A stretch of 64,000 bases of DNA from Absidia repens (Eukaryota > Mucoromycota > Mucoromycetes > Mucorales > Cunninghamellaceae), in assembly GCA_002105175.1 (NCBI GenBank), contig MCGE01000042.1, forward strand, positions 124,001-188,000. Direction: 5' to 3'. The notes under the pieces are model-generated. The model did no database searches. It was given only the letters and a program-made list of their open reading frames with translations, and was not told the DNA's origin. Of the stretch, positions 1-9,775 are shown one piece after another. The first letter of the stretch is position 1. Every line of letters starts with the position of its first letter. The position numbers were made by a program, and so were the translations under genes.

Positions 1-226
1 AAAAAAAAAAGTAAAAAAAAAAAGAAAAAACGCCGCTCGCGGAAGTTGAAAAGTTTTGCCTATTTGAACTTTTCTGGTGCACGGTGTTTATCAAAAGTTA
101 GGTGCAAATTTCCATTTTTTTGAAGGCGATCCGATCATTGCCAGGAATGATGGCCCATCCCTCTGTAACTTTTTTTTTTACTAACCTATGGAAAAACAAA
201 GTTTTAACCCTATTATCAGCACAAGG

Positions 227-737
227 TACAGTCGAGAAAGTTAGGTTGGGTCAGGTTAGTTGAAAATGGGTCACCATTCTCAATATGGGGCAAACGCAAA
301 AGTGGGTCAGGTTGGTGAAAGTGGGTCAGAGCAGCGAAAGTGGGCCAGGGTGGGTGAAAACAGGTCAATCATCTTTAAATTAGCTGTTAATACTATTTTG
401 TTTTGACTATAACATGGGATCCTATTATAAATAAAATAATGGTTTTTATGCACATTTTGTCTAGCTCCATTTTGTCATATATCTATATTTATTTATAATA
501 GGATCCCATGTTATAGTCAAAACAAAATAGTATTAACAGCTAATTTAAAGATGATTGACCTGTTTTCACCCACCCTGGCCCACTTTCGCTGCTCTGACCC
601 ACTTTTACCAACCTGACCCGCTTTTGCGTAGTTGACCCATTATCGCGGAGTTGACCCACTTTTGCGGCGTTTGACCCATATTGAGAATGGTGACCCATTT
701 TCAACTAACCTGACCCAACCTAACTTTCTCGACTGTA
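227..737. repeat. Fold-back element with long inverted arms built from ~19-20 bp tandem repeats
   Basis: The left arm (227-435) and right arm (488-737) are reverse complements around a 52-nt spacer. Both outer ends carry the same TACAGTCGAGAAAGTTAGG-type sequence. In the right arm the DNA breaks into 19-20 bp units that each start TGACCC. The left arm lacks about two of these units, which explains its 41-nt shorter length. No ORF of note lies inside. Target-site duplications could not be identified. It resembles fold-back or MITE-like non-autonomous DNA elements; the family is not recognised. Confidence 0.85.
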
Positions 738-926
738 TCTGCATACAGAAAAAAGCAAAAAAAGGAGATTGCTACGAAGAAAAGGTGACGTTCGCATTTT
801 CTCGGACCGACGATTGAAAAGTAATGCATGGTTGAGTTTGGATCCTGATGACCATTAAAGAAACCATCTGAAAGCCATACTCTCCTTTTATATTTTTTAC
901 TTTTTCTTTCTTGTCATTTTTCATTC

Positions 927-1425
927 ATGTCACCAGTCAGCAAAAGCATCACTTCCAGCGCCAATATTAAGGTAATATTGTAATATGGACAGACCATAGC
1001 CAATGCAAGTGTTCCTGAATATTAACCCCAGAATTTGGTTTTGCTATTAGGCAATATATGATTATCGAAACAAGGCTCGGCCATACCACTTGCCATCCAT
1101 GTCCACTTCTCCAATAGCAACAAATCTTACAACCACGACCACCGTACATTCGCTTAGATCGCCTGCAATTACCCAACATGTAAGCCCCAGTCTGTTTTGA
1201 TGATAATCCAAAAAAAAAAACAAAAGAAAAAAATCAAAAAAATAACGACTAAGCTTTTTTTTTTTTTTTCATCAACAGATATTTATTTCATCACCGCCAC
1301 TGCTCTTCTGCCTGGATCCAAATAGTAATGGTTTATTTAGAAATTCACCCGCACATCATGATGATTTGTTAGATTTTGATAAAGTTATAAATAGTCAAGG
1401 AAATAAAACAGGACTAGAATTGTAG
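927..1425 (+). CDS. Small unrecognised three-exon gene (106 aa)
   Basis: Exons 927-971, 1051-1179 and 1279-1425 join in one open frame with good GT-AG borders (GTAATA...TATTAG and GTAAGC...CAACAG) and end at TAG. The start ATG follows a pyrimidine-rich leader like those of other genes here. The product begins MSPVSKSITSSANIK, has a Ser/Thr/Pro-rich middle, and ends in a more charged, hydrophilic tail (SPAHHDDLLDFDKVINSQ). No domain, signal peptide or membrane helix is recognised. It could be a complete small gene or the 3' remnant of a longer one. Support comes from frame continuity across two introns, not from homology. Confidence 0.4.
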
Positions 1426-1732
1426 TACCTATCCAAAACACACACATATACACACAAGGTCAATCAACCATTTATCGTTTCCATATATTAACAATCCGTT
1501 TTTTATTATTATCATCATCAAATATATAGCCACTACTACTACTACTACTACTACCAAAACTACTAATACTAATAATACTACTAATACTACAGGTACGACT
1601 AATACTACTAAAATCAACAACAATCCCGTCCTAATATTCACTACTATACAAATTAACAATAACCAAACATATAAATGATATCAACTAAGTAATAAAAAAC
1701 AATAATAAGCAAACACCAAATAATCCAATTCA
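1426..1732. other. Convergent intergenic gap with (ACT)n microsatellite
   Basis: AT-rich space between two converging 3' ends. It contains an imperfect ACT/AAT trinucleotide repeat around 1530-1625. No gene is seen. Confidence 0.6.
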
Positions 1733-4583
1733 TTAGTCTTCATCTTCTTCATCAGCTGTCTTCAACCAATCAATAAATTTGACAATCCTCTTCTTGAGTT
1801 CACCATGGGAATCGAGGCCATCAAACCAGACATAACAGGCTTCCTCATCCAATAGATCGCATTCATACCACTGTGACAAAACAAGGGTGCTTTTCGGTAA
1901 AAGGAGTGGGTATCTTTGAGTGCATCTATCCCAAGCTTTCAATAAAATCCGTTGATCTGATGTGGACTTGACAAACTAGACACGTACAATCCATGTTCCC
2001 CCCCAAAAAAAATACGTTAGTGGTACAGCTTTTTTTTTTGTTTTCCTGATTTTTGATTCCTTACTGTTTTAAAGAGATGTTCTCTTGAATGCAAAATTGT
2101 ACCCACAGGACATTCAGAGGAGTTTTGTAAAAGGCTAGCCAACAATATATAAAAAAGTTGCGATTTAGTCAGATCATTACGCATTTCCACCTTGGTCACT
2201 TGCTTCACGTCCTTAGCAAGCAGATGATGTTGAGTGCTTTGTTGTGTCATGGCGGAAGATTCGGGCGATTGGAAAAATACATATAGTTCGTCAATGATAG
2301 CTTCCTCTTGTGCTACTTTGCTGGGTGTGGGCGAGGGCGTCTTTGTCACAGGTGGCCTAAAATATCACACAAACCATCAATATTTACAGTTAATTGATTC
2401 ATTCCCCGCCTCCCTCCTAAATTTTTTTATAAACTTACATTGCCAATTTGACCTGTTCTTCCTTGGTTAAATGTACCACCTTCATCCATGATTTATCCGT
2501 TTGCTATGAATAATAGTAATACATCAGAATCAAACAAGCTAATCCCTTTTTTTTTTGAAGTTACTTACCATAATGTCACCGTTCAATACTTGATCAGGGT
2601 CTAAGCCATTTGATCTTTTCACTGTGGGTGAGGAGTTCACTAAAGTATGATGCTGAGTTGCTTGCTGAAGCTGGGGTCGTACATAATGTTGAGATTGGTG
2701 TTCCGATTGGGTTTGTTGTTGATGGTGCGCTGTAGGTGGTGGATAATGCTGTTGCTTTTTCTGGGTAGGTTGCTGAACAGGTGGAGACCATCGCGACGAG
2801 TGGTTTTTACTGTTCAGGCTTAATTTAGATAACGCAGGTAGTGGGGATCGTAATTCAGGTGAGGCCGGCGCGGTTTCATTCGTGGAATCCAGGTTTGAAG
2901 ATATTGTTGGTGTCCGCCAATGGTTCGCCAGGTCCCTTGGCTCATTGTTTTCCTTCATTTCATCTTCCATCGCAGTGTGCCTCTTAGTATCCACATCATG
3001 ATGCGCCAATGATGTTGTAGTTGTCGTGGCTGTATCATCGACAGATGCTATTTCAGAAGAGGAGGCGGTCGAGCGTAGCGGTGTGGTTACATCAGTGCCA
3101 TGGCTGCAGTTTTGATTTTGATTTTGGTGATGATGGTGATTGTGATGATGGTTTGGTCGTCCCTTTAATTCACTTCGACCGTGTGCTAATGGAAGCGTAG
3201 GGGGAGGGCAAAAAAAAAGAGGATTATTTTAGTCAATCTCTCCTATTCATACCCTGTTTTATTTCAATTTTCGCTTACCAAAGTGACATTTGGGTCCATA
3301 TTGACAGAATTGATCCTTCATAAATCGATCGCATAGCTTGGTCTTATATAGTGGGTTTTCAGTCATGTCTTTGGCAAAATGGGCTCCGTTTTCCTTGTGA
3401 TCGTCTTCGTCTGATGAGGATGTTGTCAAAGGCATTGCTGTAGTCGTAGTTGTAGTAGAATTATGATGACCTCCACCGTTACCATGGCTATCCTTGTTCA
3501 AGCGGCCTCGAAGTTCTTGAATACCATGCGCAAAAGTACACCTTGGTCCATAAGGGCAATCACCATCTGTTTCAAATCGTTCACACAAGCGCGTCTTAAA
3601 TAAAGAATTGGTGCCATTCGTATTGTTGCTGTTATTATTGTTGTTGTCCACACCATCCATCACTGAGTGGCTTAAGGTAGATGAAGATTGAGAGGGAGAA
3701 GCTGAAGATCGAAAGGCAGGTGCTGACGAGGGACGGTCCATCATTCTGGGCTGATTTTGACGCAGTAGCAAGCTGTTATTGTTACCGTTAGTGTTGTATT
3801 GGTGGTGTGAATGATTTTCGTTGTTCACTTTTGCAGCAGTAGCCGCCGCGACGGCCGATGTTTCACCGAGGTGACCGCGAGGCCGTGAAGAGGATGTTGT
3901 CACATTGTTGCCTTTCAAGTGCTGTCCTGAAGTGTACCGTTTTCCATTGCTGTGTTGTTGTTGGTGAGTATGGTATCTGTTGTTCGTCTTTTGGTTTCGA
4001 TGAATGACTGGGCATGGTAGAAGACATCTTGCATGCTTTTGAATACGGCTTTTTCAGAGGCGACCTGTTGATTGCACCATTGGAGATGAACACCTTCAGC
4101 ATTCGCAAGCAGACGGGCATGATTGTCAACCAGCTGAGCTAGATAATACACCACCTTCTTTGGTCTATAATTTGAGTATCAAAAATGAAAAGGAGTCAGT
4201 AGAAAGAAGAGGCAGCGTCACGTCGAGATCAAGGGCATACTTTGTTCCAGAGAGGTATCTTAGTTGAATTTTGAATCCTTCTTCAATGCGTAACAAGTGA
4301 GGCCCAAGTCCCGTTGCTTCAAACGTTTCGCGTAAAGCGCATCTACAAATAATTAAATAATAAAGGTACCCAAAGAAACACGGTTAATATACTTCCTAAC
4401 AGACATCCGTTTTGTTGTGTTTCCTTACTTCAATTCGTCTTCTTGCCCAAGTACCAAGCCTTTAGGACAAAACCAATGCTTTTTATTCGTGAAGGAATCG
4501 TTGAGTAATAAAAACTCAATGTTGCGTAGTGAGCGGTAGACGATTAAGCCAGCATAAAGATGCGTTTGAGAAGGTCTATCCAT
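1733..4583 (-). CDS. Composite Nudix (NUDT2-like) - tandem CCCH zinc finger - W2/eIF5C protein
   Basis: Read from 4583 downward. Exons 4583-4429, 4342-4241 and 4164-onward encode a Nudix domain that lines up along its length with animal NUDT2 (Ap4A hydrolase), from IEFLLL near the start to [16 protein letters not shown]. Its Nudix box has the pattern Gx5Ex7REtfEAtG. The following region, down to 3279, holds two C-x8-C-x5-C-x3-H fingers of the TTP/ZFP36 type. The second is completed across an intron (exon 3185-2569 supplies AHG). After a Ser/Pro/Gln-rich linker, exons 2503-2439, 2356-2065 and 1975-1733 encode a W2 domain ([18 protein letters not shown], then [14 protein letters not shown] at the C-terminus), as in eIF5 and eIF2B-epsilon. 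CCCH to W2 is joined by well-formed introns. Nudix to CCCH needs a frame change near 3915-4030, by an unrecognised intron, an assembly error or two separate genes. Likely role: mRNA binding linked to translation or cap metabolism (inference). Confidence 0.7.
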
Positions 4584-5372
4584 GTGGTATTAATAATAGG
4601 AGGGGTTATCAAAGAGTGAAGGAGGGGTAGGTTGGTGACAGTTTTCCTTGAATCAAGATAATAGGCGGTACAAGCTATATCGTAACAAAAAGAAGAGGCA
4701 CAATAGAAGTATCAAAAGAATTCAACTTCCAATAGCCAAAAACAAAATAAACCAAAAAAATTTCGAAGGAGAGCAAAGAGTAACAAAAAAAAAAAGAGGG
4801 AATGAATCGAAGAAAAAAAAACATTTTTTAACGTCCGCTCAAAACGAGGCAAGCAGAAACCAAGCAAACCGTTTATCAAAAAATCGCACAATTTACGAAT
4901 ACTTGTGTAGACGAAGATGGAAAAATAGTGACGGTGGTTTAATCCATCATCCAGGAGAAAAAATTGCCTTATCTGATCGAAAGACTCGGACCCGGAAAGA
5001 GCGGATTAGATTCCAACTTTGTTCTGAGCCTTTTCAAGTGGCATAAATTGGCATGTGTAAAACTCCAAAAATCAATGCTATGGATTGGGAAGGTTCGGAT
5101 TTTGTTAGTTTAGTTTAATAAATATCTTTTACAAGAAGTTTTTATATGTTTGATGCTATCAACTTGATTTTTTTTATATCCTCCGTGTTTATTATATCCG
5201 GATGTTGTCAGTCCTTTTTTCCCACGACGGGCAAACTTGTTGTTGGATATTTTTTAAATGCCGGCACCAATCCGCCAAAAAGCATATATAAAAACCACGT
5301 TTTTCTTTTTTTTTTATTTTCTTTTATTTCTTCATATTTTCAATACATACTACGTTACTCCTCTTTACAACA
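4584..5372. promoter_or_regulatory. Divergent promoter region between Nudix/CCCH/W2 gene and HGD
   Basis: The two genes start head to head. On the HGD side a TATA box (TATATAAAAA, 5285-5294) lies about 80 nt before the ATG. The 8-mer TTCCCACG (5219-5226) lies about 60 nt before the TATA box; the same 8-mer forms half of a perfect inverted repeat in the HPD promoter. The A-rich stretch 4648-5046 is open on the plus strand but has only lysine/asparagine-rich low-complexity translation and is not called a gene. Confidence 0.55.
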
Positions 5373-7072
5373 ATGTCTGCTGATCCATATACCTATTTAG
5401 AAGGCTTTGGTAACCACTTTACCTCTGAAGCTTTGAAGGACGCCTTACCAAGAGGACAAAACACCCCCCAAAAGTGTCCTTACAATCTCTATGCCGAACA
5501 GCTCTCTGGTACTGCTTTTACCGCTCCTCGATCTCATAACCAACGAAGGCATGCTCTCTCTTTTTCTCTATTTATGTTTATACCATAGGTCTAACTTTTT
5601 TATTATTGTTCATCTAGCTGGCTGTATCGAATTCGCCCTTCAGTTGTACATACCCCTTTTGAACCTTTGGCTCAAGATTTACTGGTTAGTCATTTCGGTG
5701 GCGATCAATGCATTGTCACCCCATCTCAATTACGTTGGAGTCCTTTTGATTTGCCTAGCGACTCGGAAAAAGTAGATTTTATTCAAGGATTGAAAACGGT
5801 GGCCGGTGCTGGTGAGCCATCTTGTCGTACTGGTCTGGCTGTTCATGTCTACATTGCCAATACCAACATGAACAAATCTGCATTTTATAATTCCGATGGT
5901 GATATGTTAATTGGTAAGGAAGGATACAGAGGATAGTATCAGCAAGGATGGGGTATAGAACCGTATATACTGATCTTACCTTATGTGTGTGAATTGGGTT
6001 TTTACAATAGTTCCTCAAAAGAATTCATTGGATATTACAACGGAATTCGGTAAATTGATGGTGCATCCCAATGAAATCTGTGTTATCCAGCGTGGTATCC
6101 GGTTCTCTGTGGCACTACCCGATGGCCCAGTACGTGGTTATATTCTTGAAGTCTTCGGCGAACACTTTGAATTACCCGATCTTGGCCCCATTGGTGCTAA
6201 TGGGTTGGCTAATCCTCGTGACTTTTTGACGCCTGTGGCCGCTTATGTGGAAGAAGAAAATGTGGCATGGAACATCGTCACCAAATTCAATGGAAAAATG
6301 TTTACGGCAACACAACAACACAGTCCTTTCGATGTTGTGGCCTGGCACGGTAACTACGCTCCTTACAAATACGACTTGGCCAAGTTTTGTGTAATCAATA
6401 CCGTATCCTATGATCATATTGTAAGTAAAACAAATAAATAAATAAAAAGAAACATACAGGGCAGGGACGAGCATACGAGAAAGGGGGGAAACGGAAAAAC
6501 TACTACTTCTGATGTACATCGGTCGGAGATACCATATTCGTCTAACAACTTTTTTATATTATTATCAGGATCCTTCTATCTTTACTGTCTTGACGGCTAA
6601 ATCTACTACACCTGGTGTTGCTATTGCTGATTTTGTTATTTTTCCTCCAAGATGGGCTGTGGCCGAAAATACCGTAAGTTAAATAAAATAAAATAAAACC
6701 ACTGTATGCAACAATTTCAAACCTTAAATCCCGTGTTTCTAGTTCCGACCCCCGTACTTCCATCGCAACTGTATGTCTGAATTTATGGGCTTGATTCTTG
6801 GTGATTATGAAGGCAAGACTGGAGGATTCCTTCCTGGTGGCGGATCTTTACACAGTGCTATGACTCCTCATGGACCCGATGCCAATGTCTTCAATATGGC
6901 CTCTGAAGCTGAGCTTACTCCAGTCCGTGTCGCCGAAAACACTCAAGCATTTATGTTTGAAACCAGTCTCATGCTGTCTACCACTCAATGGGGTCTCAAG
7001 ACCTGTGGTAAGGTGCAAGAGGATTACTACAAGGCCTGGATGAATTTGGAAAACAAGTTCCGCAAGGACTAG
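5373..7072 (+). CDS. HGD: Homogentisate 1,2-dioxygenase
   Basis: Opens the aromatic ring of homogentisate to maleylacetoacetate in tyrosine/phenylalanine catabolism. Five exons (5373-5548, 5618-5913, 6011-6420, 6569-6673, 6743-7072) give 438 aa, the usual length. Visible motifs: the N-terminal GFGNHF and [14 protein letters not shown], then DVVAWHGN with the catalytic-region His, and the iron site: the His of PPYFHRN, the Glu of CMSEFMG and the His of MTPHGPD. Intron 1 begins with GC rather than GT (AAG|GCATGC); this splice restores the conserved [16 protein letters not shown] box lies 80 nt upstream and AATAAA-like sequence follows near 7180. HPD, the preceding enzyme of the same pathway, lies downstream on the same strand. 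Identification is secure. Confidence 0.97.
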
Positions 7073-9775
7073 ATAGTTGATCCCCCCCTCTCCCCCCCCA
7101 TTCTTCCCTTCCATTTTTTATATTTTATTTTGTGTAATTTACCACCTCTTTTGTATAGTTTTATTCTTCTTTGTTATATAATAATAATAAAAGGACTTGT
7201 TTGTATCAATGTTTGGTCCATTTTTTGTATATATCTTCTGGTAGACGGATGTTTTATAGCGGGAGCGCACAGGGGGGAATGCGGCTATATTTCATAATAA
7301 GTGATCTAAAATGCAGAAGCTGGGGCAAGTGGTTATAGAGAAGCTGAAAGACAGTGCAAAATATTTTACAGCGGTGACTACAGCACAGTATGACCTAGGT
7401 TTATTTATATGATTGATCGATGGATATGGGGTCTTTGATAACAAGTGATCTAAGACCACCAAGTAGTTACTGGGACATGAGTGGAAACATAGTCATAATG
7501 GGTGAACTAAGAAAACAAATGTTTCGTAGGGTAGTCACAAAACAGTTACAATGGCGATATTTATTATACGATGGGTCAAAGGATGGTTAATAAAAAGAAC
7601 ATATTTTATTGAAGCGTCTTAGAAGATACTAAACTAATGAAGTCGGGGCACTGTCACAAGAGATCTAATGGAAGTTGCATGGGGGATCCCTTTTAAAAAC
7701 TTAAGAATGGTCAACACTAATCTAAAGAGATAATTGTAAAAAGAGGTTTAAGGCATGGGAATAACGAGAGGTATCTAATATTAAAGTACAAAAACGATCA
7801 ACACTAATCTATTAGGGCGACGCTAAAAAAGCAATCAATTGTACAAGACATGAGATAGGCTAATAAGACATTTTTGATTAAAGCAAGTTAAAAGATACAT
7901 ATTTTATTCAAACATAGATACAAACCATGGACAAACTAATATTAAACTAAGCTAATGGAGACTCCAAAAAGCGAAACTATTGGTAGGCCCCAAATCCTGA
8001 ATCCAAAATGAAAGGGTTTCCCCATGCATCTTGTAAGCTCTGAGCTGAAAACCCTTCTAAACTAGTCCTGACACTAATCTAAGGTCACCATAACTTTAAA
8101 GAAGTTGAATGGAGAAGAAAAAAAAAAAAAAGAGGAAAATAAAAGAAAAGGAAAAGGAAGAGAGAGAGCGCGCGCGGAAAAAACGGAGAGAATCCACGTG
8201 GGCGGGATTTAAAGTGTTTTCTGTGGGCTCGGACAGAACTGCAGTCCTGATAGTTTTTGATAACTTTTCTCATTTCGATAAATAAACACAAAGAAATGGT
8301 TCCAGAAAGCTGTTGTATTGCTGGATATAGGAATAAACACACACATTATAATAATGATGTTATCCAGAATAATGATACAGTTTCGCTTTCCCCGTGAATA
8401 TCGTAATTGTACGTCCCTACTGTATTATCACTAGTGTAGCTTAATTTAGATATCATATGCCACATCTAAATGTGAATAAATTATTTCATGTATTTTTACA
8501 TATACGTAGGCTCTCATTTGCCTAGTTTGTCTTGCCGAATGAGTACATCACTACTGTACACTGCATGTGCGTGTAGATAAGAAAAAGGCTCCTGTATCGG
8601 TGCAAATATAGGGGTGATGATAAGTATGAGGCGATTTCGAACAGCTGCTGTCCTCAGCACTCTGCCTACTATATATACATGGAGATTCAGAAAATAGAGG
8701 TCTAAAGAATTTTCATGAATGGTTTTCGAAAATGGCCGTTGTGGACAGATGCCTAAAAAAAATTAAGCATCGATGAGCGCATAAAATTATGATAAGTAAA
8801 GCACACTGGAGACATTTAATTTACCCGTATAAATTTCCATTTGCTTGATGAACATTTTTACATAGCGTTGCAATTCCTTAGTCCGTCATTCAAAACCGAC
8901 CGACTTCAAATACCTCAGGCGGCGTAGGGATAGGGTAGGGTTGTGAGACCAAGAAGCATCTTAGCGATCTATCTTTGTTCCTTTTCACCTTTAATTTAAT
9001 TTCATAGTGTGGTTGAAGTTTTTGATGCCCAGTAAAATAATTATTACTTATCATTTTTTGTGGGGCCTAATTTTCTTTTTTTACGATCTTGCTAACGGAC
9101 ACAGCTTGCCGCCCTTTCTCGCATGATGTTTTTCAAATGCCGCAGATCCGCACAATTTCGTTCGAAGATTTTACTTTTTTATTCCAGTGAGTATATGTAC
9201 AAAGTGAATCGGTCGATGTAATAATGAAGTCAGATACTTTTATTAACTTCCTACTCGTAAAGCTGTCGACTTTACTGATGCCTAAAACCCCTACGTTTCT
9301 CTTTCTCATTACGCTCGAAAATGGACAGTTTCACATTTAATCTTCCTTGTGATTATGATATTCTTCCTTTTGTCCGATCCCGAGGGTTACCAGTTTAACT
9401 TAATCTTTCCAATACACAATGAAGTAAAGCTACCTTCCCGTACCTTTTCTATATTATAATTAAAAAGAAGTGGCAAGTGCAATGATCTAAAAGATATGGT
9501 AGTTAGATGGTGCGAAAACCTCTCTACCCACCGCAAGAAAATGATCAATGCCCTGATTTTATGACACACAACGCCAGCTATCCAATAAATATTGAAAAGA
9601 GTTTTAAACCCTCCATCTCCGGCGAATAGTGGCAGGAGATCCTGACTTGCTCCATACTTGTACCACTGTAATTTAACCCCCGAACGCGGTTAGAGAGTTC
9701 TTAAAAGTGTGGGGGGGATTTTTTTTCTTTTCCTCTTCTCTTGTTTTTTTTAAAAAAAAAAGTAACATATATCCA
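7073..9775. other. Gene-poor spacer holding R1 repeat copy A
   Basis: 2.7 kb without convincing genes. 7073-7590 is the HGD 3' region and AT-rich sequence. About 7590-8920 is an R1 copy. The remainder to 9775 shows no recognisable coding or RNA gene; the T-rich tract at 9720-9750 is the leader of the next gene. Confidence 0.6.
7590..8920 (-). repeat. R1 dispersed repeat, copy A (long form)
   Basis: Reverse-orientation copy. The core CCCATGCATCTTGTAA is at about 8021-8037, preceded by ATCCAAAATGAAAGGG. The CCACGTGGGCGGGATTT block is near 8195-8215. Homology to copy I (58.9-60.3 kb) continues through the segments around 8710-8920 (TGAATGGTTTTC, AAAGCACACTGGA and GACCGACTTCAAAT match diverged equivalents). 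Boundaries are approximate. Confidence 0.75.

Noticed and set aside
4648..5046. 132-codon plus-strand frame
   Set aside because: Almost entirely Lys/Asn/Arg/Gln from A-rich DNA in the divergent promoter region; no motif or splice structure.
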